From: Symbiodinium natans
Lineage: Eukaryota > Sar > Dinophyceae > Suessiales > Symbiodiniaceae
Direction of reading: 5' to 3'
Assembly: GCA_905221605.1 (NCBI GenBank)
Contig: CAJNDS010002169.1
Span: forward strand, 62,001 to 126,000
DNA length: 64,000 nucleotides
Shown: positions 53,617-64,000 of the stretch, piece by piece
Numbering within the stretch: the first letter of the stretch is position 1
How the letters are laid out: each line of letters starts with the position of its first letter
Made by a program: the position numbers and the translations under genes
The notes under the pieces: model-generated
The model's database searches: none
Seen by the model: the letters and a program-made list of their open reading frames with translations, nothing else
What the model was told of the DNA's origin: nothing

Positions 53617-53725
53617 CTGGGTTTAGGAGTTAGAGTTTAGGAAATACGGTATAGAGTTTCTTGTGTAGGGTTTTAGAGTGTACGAATTTGTGGTCAGGGT
53701 TCCGGGCTTAGGGTCTGAGATTGCA
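53617..53725 (+). repeat. Degenerate telomere-like sequence
   Basis: GGGTTTAGGAGTTAGAGTTTAGG and similar decayed GTTTAGG-type phrases just inside the right terminus of the 10.2 kb block. Confidence 0.55.
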
Positions 53726-53874
53726 AGAGCCAAAACATTTATCAGTCCGAAATGAATTGTCTAAGTGCGCATATGCGTGAGACGTTGTTGGAGAAGTAGC
53801 TGGGTTGTCTTGGATATGCTAAAATTGATTAATAATCCCAGGCGGTAGCTTCTAAATAGACCCTATTTTGCTCA

Positions 53875-56170
53875 GCCACGGGGGGGGGGTGGGGGGCAGG
53901 AACCAAGTGCATTCGGAGAATGAAGTAGCAGGAACATTTAGTAGCGATAATGGAGCCGTCGCAAGGTCATGGACCAAGAGTTGCAGCTCAATGGCATCAT
54001 GGTGATGAAGGCTGGGTGGATGCTGGTCAAGGGCCTTTGCAGGCCGCATCCAACGTCTCTCTGACGTGGCCCAGGTAGTCCCAGACGGACCAGCAGCCAA
54101 CGCCGGTGTTCGTGCAATGCGTCTGAGCCCTGAGTCAGTCGGATTGAAAGCCTTTACCATGCTGTCAGACAAGGAGGCGGTCGATTGGGAGATGTGGTAA
54201 TTGCGATGGATGGAAAGCTCCACCCTGAGAAATATGAGAAATAATTACATGTACGAAAGATGGCCCACTTCACAATGCTGACTCAAAACCGAGGCGCGTG
54301 TCTACCACGGATGACTTGTTCGGCATGCTGGAGCAGAGAGCTCTGTGCTCAGGGCCAACGTGCATGCCTTTCTGCACAGAAAGTCTGGATGTGCGGAATT
54401 GCATGGAATCCGTCTTGGTGTTTCTTGGATATGCAAAATATGAAGAAGGTGTCACGAAGGTGTCGCGAAGGCATCAGGAAGATACCATGAGAGTATGAAC
54501 GAATGAGGCGTGTCATTGGTGGGTGGACCGCTGCAACTATGCATGCTTCCTAGGCGCCGGGCGACACAGTGAAGCTGACAGTCCAGCGAGCTGGCGCCGA
54601 TGTTGACAGCGAGAAGATGGGGCCTTGGTCAGAAGTGCAAGGATAGGACCTGTTAGGAAAATACCGTAAAGCCCCATGTGATTCGAATCTCTTAGGCCAG
54701 AAGAGCTGGACCTGCCAATCAAGCTCGGGCAGGTCGGAATGTGTCGGAATGGATGTGTAAGTGAAAGCAGTTGAATTGGCTAGCTGTCAGGCTGCCGAGT
54801 GAGCATGTGTCATCTGACAATCTGTTTTCATCCCCTTGCAAACAAAGATGCGCAAGGGACCGATAATGTCAATCGGTTGTGAAGTAGAGAGCCCATGGTG
54901 GTAGAAAAGATCTGCACAGGAAAACACCAACTCGGCGCGAGCCGTTGCATCATTCAGCTCACGCCGTCGAAGCCAGTTGAGATGTCTGTGAGCTCCACGA
55001 ACCGCGAACTCCACGCGACTCAAGGGTTAAGGTCCAAGTGTTTCACAGACCCCACAGACTCCAGACTTTCATATGCAGTTGTGCATGAGAGCTTTCGCAA
55101 TCTGCACTCTCGAGCGGCAAGCATCTAAGTAAGCAGCTTCTACCAGCTTCTAGCCCACGAAGCCCTTCGCAGGATTACATGCTTGTAGGTACTGGCATGC
55201 ATGGCGGCGACGTCCTTCGTCCACACATGCAGCTTTGACGCGTGCCAGTACCAACATGAACCTTCCAGGTTTGCTCAAGATCTCTGTGGGAATGAAAGGT
55301 TGTCACGTAGGTCTTGACCGCAGCACCTGCAGCCAAGGTTGCCGCTGTATGTGGCCGTTTGGAGGTCGCTGGGCTGGCAAAGCACTCCCAGCTCCCGATT
55401 TGTCAAGCAGAGGATGGGCCAAGCATCAACAAACACGCTATCCTTGGTGTCCAGCCGAGAAGGAACATCAATAATTGTGACTTATCTGCTAACGCGAGGC
55501 CGCCTCGGCGAGGGTACCGAGGCGATTGCGTAGGGGGGGGAGTGGGGGCGGGGAGTAGGGGGGGGGGGAGTAGGGGGGTAGTGCAAAATCTTCCAGTCCC
55601 GGGACGTCGTCCGCGGCTGGTCGGCTAGGGGGCGGGTTGAAAGTTTTTAGCCTAGCAAGCGGGGCATTGTTTAGAGGTTAAACAAACCGGTAGGGGCTAA
55701 GCGGCTAAGACCCTTGCACCGGGCTCTGTTGGCAAGCTGTCAATGAAGGCTAAAGTATAGAAGACACGACGTCTGCTGCCAGGAACATGCCTCCGGCACA
55801 AAGAAAACGATGCAAACGAATTGCACTAAAAGGCTAAATGCTCGCGAGAACGTCATCCGAAATCGGCTTTGTTTCACGGCTACGCAGATGAGCATCCCAG
55901 GCTTGAAGTTGGGGTATGGTCTTAAAGATTGCAGTTCCTGCGTGGGATTGGGCCAGCTCGACGTAGGAAGGGCCACCGGGCCAATCTTCGGAACGCAGAT
56001 GAACTCATTGAGGCCCAAGCACAGAGTGGTGAAGGAGGCATCGAAACCCTTCGGATTTGACCAATCCATCGAACAAAACATCTGAGGTGGAAAAGCTGGG
56101 ACAGCACAGAATCCCCCTCCTTCACGTTCGAAACAAAACCCTCTTCCAGCGACTCAAGAAGAATCGAGTC
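53875..56170. other. No supported gene
   Basis: G runs at 53880-53897 and a G-rich tract at 55531-55580. Several ORFs of 60-125 codons exist on both strands without recognisable motifs. A reading at 55810-56082 is hydrophilic and could be an exon, but this is weak. Confidence 0.45.
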
Positions 56171-57900
56171 CTGTGTGGTTCGTGTTAAAAAACTGCTTGC
56201 AACTGTGTCCTCTTCGCTGCAATTTGCATTGCAGGGCCTTTCCTTTGGGGGCTTTTGAAGTTTGCAGAGAATCGCAGCTTGTTGAACTGGTGAACTTCCA
56301 AGGGAGTCGTGCTTTGGCTTACTTTGCCGACCCCAAGAAGAACGAAGATTGCGATGACGAGGAGCTCATGACGGCTCCCATGCTACTGCTTGGACACAGA
56401 TAGACAGTTCGAAGACCCTAGGAAGCCCATCATTTGCTGGGAAATGTCATTGATAGCGACGATGAGCAAGCACAGGCACGATACACAGCTGGGCTCACCC
56501 TTGCACAGCTGTAGCGACTGGGCAACGGCTTGGCAGTGCTTTTGGCGGCCCTGAGGCGGATGCCTTGAGTCCCGACCAGATCAGAAGGCAGAGCCGCCAA
56601 GTTGCCTTGAGTTCTTGGCATCTCCTGCCCCTATTAGTGCATTATGTGCCAATTATGTGCATTCTGCAAGCAAGCGTTGCAGATTCTTGGATGCTTCCAA
56701 ATCAAACCGAGCGAGCTCGTCTACGAGCTGGCATCGCCGCCTGGCGAACATATTAGACACAGATTGTCCTAAGAAACTTTTTTTTTACAGCTGCTCATGG
56801 CTGGGTTCAACTCTCTTGTGAGCATGAGTGGCCTTTATCCTGCGAACAAGGCGATTCGAGAGCAGTGCGAGGACATCAACCGCTTCAAAGCGGCATGGCC
56901 AGCTGCTACAATCATGGCAATGAAGACATGGTACGCCTAAGCCCCCCTTAGCCAGTCTCGACATGGTAGCTAGGAAAACAGTCAGCCAGCGCTCCGACGT
57001 CCAGTTGCCACTACGAACATGACCTGTTTGTCCTTCTTCTAGGAGCTGGTGACCAAACTGGTCTCATGAGCAGGCCTCAAACGCTTGATGCACTTGCAAG
57101 CGCTTCAATTCGTAGCATTTAAACGCTGTGCGTCGCCCGCCTCGGCCTGGTGCACAGAGGCACTTCGGGCTTAGGGGGTCCACAAGTCAACTCAGGGGCT
57201 TGACCGAGGCATACGCTGTCAACCAAAACACATCATGCCCAAAGGTTCGCACTCGGAGGAGAGGGGCGGGGGTGCAACTTGCAGGCATCACTCGGGAGGG
57301 AACTTCGAAGGAGGGGAGGCAGGGGGGTCCCATTGGATCCCTCTAATGCCTCACCGAGGCCGAGGCGAAAAATTCTAGAACAAGCTTCTGGAGGCCCCTC
57401 GCTGCACGTTCGGGCAATGACAGGTCGAGCGCCGGTGCCAAACCGACCACAAGGAGGGAGTTGGAGAGCCTGCCCTTTTCCCTCGAGAATGCGATCTCAT
57501 CGCCTTGGCCAGCAAGTTGGTGAGAGATTCTGGAGGAGTGCTTCGACCTCTGCCGCCGGTGAGTATGACGAGCTCTTTGACGAGGCCTGGTGGGGCTATG
57601 AAAGAATCCACAGAAGCGCATCGCACACGAACCAGGAACTCGAGGATGAGCCAGAGAATGTTGTCGGTGTGCCTTAGCTGCCTCACAGTGTCACAGTGAG
57701 CCTTGCAGCCTTACAGGCTTACTGCCGCTACCTGATCCAAGCCCCGAATCCAGATGTCCGCTGCAAGGCGAAGTTTCGCTATCTCGCCAAGGGCTCCGTG
57801 GATGACGACAGTCGGGAGCTCGCAGATATTCGCAGATGCTGCGTGGCCCTGATGCTGTCACAGAGTTCTTTGCTGACCTCCAGGCTTTAGCCCGGTAGAA
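56171..57900 (+). CDS. Exon-like ORFs of one or more unidentified genes
   Basis: Blocks with protein-like composition: about 56245-56400 (F-E-V-C-R-E-S-Q-L-V-E-L-V-N-F then acidic D-P-K-K-N-E-D-C-D-D-E-E), about 56803-56938 (M-A-G-F-N-S-L-V-S-M-S-G-L-Y-P-A-N-K), about 57565-57676 (E-Y-D-E-L-F-D-E-A-W-W-G-Y) and about 57703-57890 (L-Q-A-Y-C-R-Y-L-I-Q-A-P-N-P-D-V-R-C-K). Acceptor-like AG-G edges occur near them. I recognise no family and have not resolved the joins. Confidence 0.35.
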
Positions 57901-58502
57901 ACAGACGGAAGAGGCTTGGGCTTTGGTGGCGCCAAGTGTGGGCCCCAAAGCGCGAGCACACCCGCACCCCGTACAGTCCTGCAACACCTTGCACTCTCCT
58001 GAGAAGCTCAGGCCTCGGGCTGCTGGAGTGCGAAATGGTGCAGTGCGGGCCTTTGCGCGAAACTTCATGTCATGTCGGTTGGTTGTGGAAGTCGAGATAA
58101 GTCGAGCACAGGCACAGCAGGCATCCATGACATCGGCTCCGCTGAACGGCAAGAGCACGAAGCTTGGAGCTAGTGGAGAAGCAGCTTCATGTGTGATCAC
58201 TAAGACTGCGAAGAAGGCTGTATGACATATGAAGAAGATGACGACGAAGATGAAGATGAGGCCATTCGATCTGCCCCGAGGTTACCTGGTTCAGGGCACG
58301 AATCTGCTACCCGGTGCTTGCACAAAGGATGCTTCTTTATATCCGCAGCCGCTTTAAGTCCCGTCTGCGCAGTCGGGGATAGTGGCACCGCTGACCTGGT
58401 GGGGCCGTGCGGCTGCAGCAATTGATGGCGACCTCTGAACGACATGATGCTGGCTTAGGTGTCTCGGACCCGCGAGACACATGTAAGAGATTGTGAGGAA
58501 AA

Positions 58503-61500
58503 ATGGCTGCGACATTCGACCTGGGTTTTTCTGTGGAGCTGAGGAAGCGACTGGGAAACACTTGGGCCAGTGCTGCCCAACGACAAGGTTCGCGGATCTC
58601 GCACTTCTGACTTCGTCAGATTCACACAGCTTCAGAGTGACCTCAAGGTGCGCTTCTCAGTTGACATGTCATGACTTGTCCAGGTCGGGTCATGCAAAGC
58701 ATCCAACTGCAAGGCATTGGCAGATTGACAGGCACGGACATCACAAGAACGTGGCTGAGGCGAGCTGCGGCTCCATCCTGGAGTTTACCCGCCGGGACTT
58801 CCGTTCCCTCGCAATCCTGGCGCCGGAGTTCACAGATGTCTGCGCTCAGCTGGATCAGGGTTCCGAGGCCAAGCTCTGTGATTTGGCGAGCCACGTGCGG
58901 AACATGGAGTCCTTAGTCCAGCGTATGCAAGTCAAGGAGAAGCTAAGAATAGTGTTCATCGGCCCCCTGAAAGCTGGTAAGAGTACCCTCGTCAACATGC
59001 TTCTTTCAACGTCGCTGGACGACTACGAGATGCTGCTTCCTGTGGACAACAAGGTGGGCAACCAACGGCCCTACATAGGCTTAGGCAGCTTGGAACTATA
59101 CAAGGTTTTTAAGTTCGAGGATCCGAGGACAGCAAGGGTTTAAGTCGCCACCTTGAAGCCCTGACGAGGCAGCAACTAACTGTATTTGGAAGGTGGAGTC
59201 GTGTTCTGGTGACAAGGCCTGCGTTCTTCTCAACCAAGAACTCCAACATGAGTGGAGCTTGGAGGGTGTGGAGGCCCGGGACATCCGTGCCGACATTGCC
59301 AACTTCCTGGAACGCCGATTCTCCAGAGATGCGAACCCACTAAACCGAGGGGAGATCTCTGTGCTGCTACCCTTGCAGTTGCTTAACCCCTTTGGCTGCC
59401 ACTACAGCTTGGTCGACACCCCGGGGTTTACAGAAAGCTCTGAGTATCGTGACTTGGTGTCGAGTTTTCTACAGGATCATTCCCACATTGCCTGCATGGT
59501 TTGCCCACTTACAGAAGGGACTGCGCTGCCGGAGGAGACTCAAAGCATGCTCAGACTGAATTCCTACAGCAAGACTTTCTGGGTGCTCACACGCTTTGAC
59601 ATGGCGCTCTTGTTAAAGACAGGCAAGCAGCGCTCGAGCAAGATGTCAAACCGTCAAGTCGCTGACAGCCTTGTGGCCAAGTTTCAGAAGGACATCAACG
59701 GCATGGGAAATGCCGCTCGAGTCTTCCGGCACGCAGCCGGCCTTATGCTGGACCCGGAGGATGGTATCAACAAGCTTCTGCAAGAACACTTGCCTTTGGA
59801 GGAAGCAAAGACGTGGATCAGGGACATTCAGGCGCACGTGAAAGAATGTTTCATGGCAATGCAGCAGGAGCAAACGGTGCTCAGCTCCCAGGCACAGCAA
59901 GCCATGGTGCGGACAGCCGAACTGATGGACGTGTATACAGACAAGGTGAAGTCATCCCAAGGCACTGTCGCACTGAGTGACTTCTATTCTCGTGAGATGG
60001 AAACTGCGGCCGAAGATGCTGCAGCCTGCCTCGAGCGTGAAATCAAACAGGAAGTGGATACTCTGCGGGCAACACGGCTGAGCGAGCTCTGTGCCTCAGC
60101 AAGTGAAGAAGTCCTTAGGGAAGGCGGGAGGACCGGCAAAGTGACGTGGGTTCGCCACACCTACATCGAACGGGTCCTAGCTTTGCTGGCGCCCAAGATC
60201 GAGCATGAGCTCGAGACACGGCTCGGTGATGCAATGCAACGAGCACACGAAAAGACCCTGGAAGTTGCCCTAAGGCTCTTGCGTGAGGCTGGGCTAGATG
60301 GCCTTGCCGGTTCCGACATCGGCAGTCAAAGCGAGATCATCCGACCGGAAACGAGTCATCTTCGTGGCCGTTACCCTGTGGAGTCTGTGACCATGTTAAC
60401 TGGAGCCACCTTCTTGGTCGGCCGTGCTGCGGCTACCGAAGCTGGGGCAGCTGTTTTAGGTTCCTTGGGTGTGAGCTTCACTTCCCTGCAGCTGGTGGGC
60501 CTTGTGGGCTCTGCCATTGGGGCCATTGCTGTTCTCGGTCTCACAACGAAATATGCCCTTGAAGCACATCCCTTCTGGTCGTACGAGGCGGCTCAGGCTG
60601 AACTGATCGAGGACATCAGGAGAACGAACCACTGGAGCATCCTAACGCAGGCATGCATTGCCCGCTCGAGATCACAGCTCTTGTCGAATGCTGCAAGATT
60701 CCGCTTCAGATTTAGTGAGCTGCTGCTAACACAGGGAGCTTCACGAGAAGCACTGCACACATTGTTTCCAGACTTGCCTCTGTTGGAAATGATCCGCGCA
60801 AAGCTTGCGGAATGCTGCCACCACGTGCAGAAGTTCTCTGAAGCGGAAAGTTTGGCTTCCCGAGCAGGTCAGGATGTTCTGTCCTGTTGTAGCTGTCACG
60901 TGCAACGAGCCTGGCCCGCAATCATTAGTCGAACCAACGTTTATGTCGGTGAGAACTCCCGAACAGATGCCGTTGACGGTTCTCTGCTGGCCCGCTTGCT
61001 GTGCTTCCGGACAGAAGCACTTGTCAAGACGAATGGCTTTCAGGAGGCAAGCCACACAATCGCCATCTTCAGGAAGACATTTCCATCCTTGCTCCTCCCT
61101 GTGATCTATGGATCTGCAGTGGATGTTCTCTTGGCATATTACGCAGCTGCACAGAAGGAGCAAGCATGTTGTAGTCGCTCATAGTCTTTGTTGTTTTGGT
61201 GAACCTCACAGTGAGAGAGACGGTGTTCAGCTCAGGAGGAGGAGGCGGAGCGCCAGTCCCAGATTGAAGCCGATGTGCGCTACTGCACGATGGAGCTCGA
61301 AGCGCTACGGGATCACGAAGAGGTACCGTACTTGGTGAAGATCTGGTACCTGGCTGTGGTCTCCTCGTTCCCAAGCTCTCCCAGCACCGGTGGACAGGTG
61401 AAGGCGGCCAAGGCAGAAGTCAAGCTGCTGCTGGAAGCCATCAGCTCCTGGTTGCAGGAAGAGATGAAGAGCCCACCATCCTTTGCCAGCGTTGTAAAGC

Positions 61501-61715
61501 AGAAGGTCACCCTCGTCAAGGAGCTATCGAGCACGTGGACGAACTCGGAGTCCGATTCCAAGTTACAGGAGATGGAGATAAAAAAGGTTTTCCTGGACCT
61601 GTGCGATCATTTCATCGACGGCTTGGTCGACTCGGTTCACGCCTTGCTTGAGGCGAGGGCAGGTCTTCTCAGGAAATGGAGATCCGCTTGCAAAGAATTG
61701 GAGAGAGTGAGTTAG
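58503..61715 (+). CDS. Dynamin-superfamily large GTPase
   Basis: Exons: 58503 to about 58587 (ATG start, M-A-A-T-F-D-L-G-F-S), about 58755 to 59116 or 59119, 59193-61163, then 61236 to 61715 or beyond. GTPase motifs: G1 G-P-L-K-A-G-K-S-T (58961-58987), G3 D-T-P-G-F (about 59414), G4 T-R-F-D (about 59590). The G2 switch threonine is not obvious in the L-P-V-D-N-K-V-G-N-Q-R-P stretch. A long helical stalk follows, with a hydrophobic segment (about 60390-60540, Gly/Ala/Leu/Val-rich) that could be a membrane-inserting paddle, as in bacterial dynamin-like proteins and mitofusins. Such proteins remodel or fuse membranes using GTP. The intron 61164-61235 is GC-AG and joins in phase; the 59.1 kb intron is most simply GA-AG. 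The second exon's start is unresolved. Confidence 0.85.
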
Positions 61716-61912
61716 AGAGAGGAAGAAAGAAGAGAGCGGTCCAACATCAGGTATAATCACGGAGGAGGGCGGGATAGGGTCCAGAGGCGGGACACATCAA
61801 AAGACCTCCACTCCTCCACGCGCAAGGAAAACATCGGGTTTGGAATCTTCATAAATTTTTCCGGCTTTAGAAGTTGGACTTTGTGAATTTCGTGAATTTC
61901 GTGAATTTCAGG

Positions 61913-62224
61913 ATGGGGCGCAGTTCGCCGCGTTGTTGTGTTTACACTTTGCCGACTCGTGTCTTCAATGTTCCTTTCCCCCTGGCGGAGGCGCTGCCTC
62001 CAGAGCACCTTGACATGAGCCGGCTGGCCAACATAGTTCTGAAGCATGTGCTGGCCACTGTAAGAGCCTGCCTCGAAAGCCAGCCAGAGCCCTTTCCCAA
62101 AGACGCTTACAAGAATTTCATGTCCCGCCTCTGCCCCGTGGATGGAAGCACCGTTGCCGAGCTTTCGGATGAATGGGTCCGGCAGATCGGAGCAGCAATT
62201 ATGGAAGTTCCGCTGCGAGAGTGA
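61913..62224 (+). CDS. Likely further exon of the dynamin-like gene, or a separate gene
   Basis: Reads R-V-F-N-V-P-F-P-L-A-E-A-L-P-P-E-H-L-D-M then A-N-I-V-L-K-H-V-L-A-T-V-R-A-C-L, ending L-R-E before a TGA. It is preceded by an acceptor-like TTTCAG at 61907-61912, itself preceded by three GTGAATTTC repeats. A GA donor near 61707 would join it in frame to the preceding exon. Composition (helical, Leu-rich) fits the end of a GTPase effector region, but this is inference. Confidence 0.45.
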   Translation: MGRSSPRCCVYTLPTRVFNVPFPLAEALPPEHLDMSRLANIVLKHVLATVRACLESQPEPFPKDAYKNFMSRLCPVDGSTVAELSDEWVRQIGAAIMEVPLRE

Positions 62225-62591
62225 GCAATGGACCGCAGTCTGTGTACAGTGCTCTTCATACAACGGCGACATGCGAGTACATCCTGAAGGGGCCACAACA
62301 AGAGAGCGCCGTTTCGAGACTTCGTGTGTGTGCCGCGTGTGAGTTTTTCGCGAGAACATGGAGCTGCACACAGGTTGCGGGGCCAATGGTCTTGCCATCA
62401 TCGCCTCCAGCCCTTCTGCCGGAGCTTGGCAGTCCCTTTGACTGCACGGAGTTTGGTCCGTGTTGAAGAAGTGATGAAGCTGTACTTCGCATGAGCTGTG
62501 CTGTGCAAGGTACTGGGCATGGAGCATATGGAGCATGCGGCCCAGGAAGCAGACTCTGCCTGGAGTCAGTCAGCGTTTGTAAGTGTGTTGG

Positions 62592-62619
62592 TAAGTCTGT
62601 GTGTGTCACTCTCTGTGTG

Positions 62620-62655
<36 letters not shown>

Positions 62656-62665
62656 TGTGTTTGTT

Positions 62666-62715
<50 letters not shown>

Positions 62716-62757
62716 GGTGGGTGGGTGGGTGGGTGGGTGGGTGGGTGTGTATGTGTG
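62592..62757. repeat. (GT)n and (GGGT)n microsatellite
   Basis: GT dinucleotides with TTTG interruptions (62592-62706), then GGGT tetranucleotides (62707-62746). ORFs reading Cys/Val, Gly/Trp or His/Thr repeats across it are artefacts. Confidence 0.95.
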
Positions 62758-62769
62758 TGCTGAGGCACG

Positions 62770-63395
62770 ACCCTCCTTCGGATCTGTTGGAGTGCCTGCG
62801 GCCAGTGCGCTCCGCGCTCGGTCTCAACTGCTGCAGTGCTTCTCCTTCTCAGCCCAGTGAGACCAGGCTGGGTGATGGGCGACCGTTGATGGTGTTGGCC
62901 TTCGTTTTGACAGCGCAGCGTCCATTCACAAGTCTTTTTCCATTCTTTGTCCATTGTAGTTGATATGTGTGGCGAATTGTGGCGAGGGCGGATCCGGTCG
63001 CTGGCGTCAAGTGCAATGTTCAGCAACACGGACCATCTGAAAGATCTGAGGCATCTGTCACAGTGCCCTCGTCGAAGGAGGCATCGCTCTGTTCCCTTCG
63101 TGGATGGGTAGTCTTTTTGAAGCATGCCCGTGATTTGCTGAAGATTTGGTTCGAGAGGCTTTTGAAGTCTACATAGTTTCAGGCCATACAGTCCGTATTG
63201 AGACCTCAATCTTACTTCCCCCCGATTTTCTGGAGGGGCAGCTGCTGCCATCCTAGTTGTTTCAACAGTCACAACTTACAACACAAAGACGGTTGCTTGT
63301 TTTACGGAGCCCAGGGACGTTGTGAGTCCCCTCTGGATGCAATCTTTGACCTACTCCCGTTTTTCTTAGTGAGGCCAAGAGTGTCACCGTTCCCC
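62770..63395. other. No supported gene
   Basis: Only short ORFs without motifs. An exon of the gene ending at 63669 may be present but could not be chosen. Confidence 0.4.
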
Positions 63396-63400
63396 ACAGG

Positions 63401-63669
63401 TTCCAGGCCCTGCCTTGCTTGCGCCGGTATCCTGGGACTCGGCCAACAGCATGGTCTTAGAAGGTGACGGTGAAGGCCCCGAGGATCTCCCGTCTTCACC
63501 AGGAGCAGTTTTCAGGGGTGGACATGGGATACTCGCAGGCAGCTTCATCAAGGAGGCCGGGAACTCGGCACAGGACTGTATGGATGCAGTTGCCATCAGT
63601 TGCCCATGCAGCACGGCCTCTGAGGTCCCAGAAGCGACTGCTGTCGCCGGGCAGGGCGCCCAATTCTAG
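63401..63669 (+). CDS. Probable last exon of an unidentified gene
   Basis: After an acceptor-like CCCCACAG, a single open frame (V-P-G-P-A-L-L-A-P-V-S-W-D-S-A) continues through G-A-V-F-R-G-G-H-G-I-L-A-G-S-F and E-A-G-N-S-A-Q-D-C-M-D-A to TAG at 63669. Cysteine-containing, Ala/Gly/Ser-rich; no family recognised. It overlaps other ORFs, so this reading is a judgement from composition. Confidence 0.3.
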
Positions 63670-64000
63670 ATGCATGCTCAGCCGGGATGGCGCTTTCCGC
63701 AGCTCATGTTTCTGGATCGCCGAGCTTGAAGGCCTCAGTCAGGATCATGCCTAAACCTACCCCCAAAGCCATGGGAGAAAGTAGATAGTGTCTGCACCGG
63801 GTGCTGGACCCGAGCCCGCTTCACGCATTTCACGCAAGGAGCCGTGAACTCACACTTTCGTGTTTTTCACCGCCTGGCCTCGGTAGAAGCTACGAGTCCG
63901 GTGGCTGGACAGTGCCCTGTTGATGAGTTTAAGCATTTGATTCTGATCTTGGCTGTGCCAAGGTGACGAGGCGAGTTGCAGAGACTCGGAGTGATGGCAG
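63670..64000. other. No supported gene at the window end
   Basis: Nothing identifiable in the last 330 bases. Confidence 0.5.

Larger units (their letters stand above)
43679..53874. mobile_element. 10.2 kb block bracketed by a 28-bp terminal inverted repeat
   Basis: Left terminus 43679-43706 and right terminus 53847-53874 are inverted copies: TGAGCAAAA, then two differing bases, then GGGTCTATTTAGAAGCT, i.e. 26 of 28 identical. The interior holds the AT-rich array, the 2.25 kb higher-order repeats and diverged inverted copies; there is no transposase. No target-site duplication is obvious at the borders. It could be a non-autonomous DNA element that captured satellite DNA, or two separate small elements whose ends happen to bracket the block. 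Confidence 0.55.

Noticed and set aside
62256-63272. 338-codon minus-strand ORF
   Set aside because: Its centre is His/Thr and Pro/Thr repeats made by the GT/GGGT microsatellite; no motif is seen on either side.

Overview
The window reads as nuclear DNA of a dinoflagellate, most likely a Symbiodiniaceae-type alga (inference). Reasons: the genes are split into many very short exons whose introns begin with GC, GA or GT, nearly always end in AG, and are usually followed by a G at the start of the next exon; telomere-like TTTAGGG blocks occur inside the sequence; there is a flagellar transport gene; non-LTR retroelements and homopolymer C/G runs are abundant; and every gene I can support is on the + strand. 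Most long ORFs on either strand are shadows, and the real genes only appear when short exons are joined by protein similarity and phase.

Layout. 1-10.35 kb: two tandem copies of one LINE-like retroelement. The first is only a 3' end. The second has ORF1, endonuclease, reverse transcriptase, an RNase H broken by an internal inversion, and an extra 1.5 kb module with a protein-kinase-like N-lobe. Both end in a conserved 3' tail and a TTGAACCCAGG satellite. 10.4-11.35 kb: a decayed ORF. 11.86-12.84 kb: a minisatellite flanked by telomeric repeats. 15.2-18.1 kb: a secreted GH3 glycosidase with four exons. 18.7-28.1 kb: IFT80, with about 45 or more exons. 30.2-31.1 kb and 34.2-38.2 kb: exon-like blocks of unidentified genes, the latter lysine/serine/arginine-rich. 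38.7-39.3 kb: an intact single-exon membrane protein with an SH3-like segment. 40.5-43.2 kb: a DEG/HtrA serine protease ending against telomeric repeats.

43.68-53.87 kb: a 10.2 kb block bracketed by a 28-bp inverted repeat (26/28 identical). It holds an AT-rich array punctuated by a GC-rich motif that flips orientation midway, then three near-identical 2.25-2.29 kb higher-order repeat units, then diverged inverted copies. 56-58 kb: exon-like ORFs of unknown genes. 58.5-61.7 kb, perhaps to 62.2 kb: a dynamin-like large GTPase. 62.2-64 kb: microsatellite and a terminal exon.

The protein genes do not form one pathway: they serve flagellar transport, wall polysaccharide hydrolysis, protein quality control and membrane remodelling. 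Exon borders were placed by hand from reading frame and remembered family similarity; no search was run.
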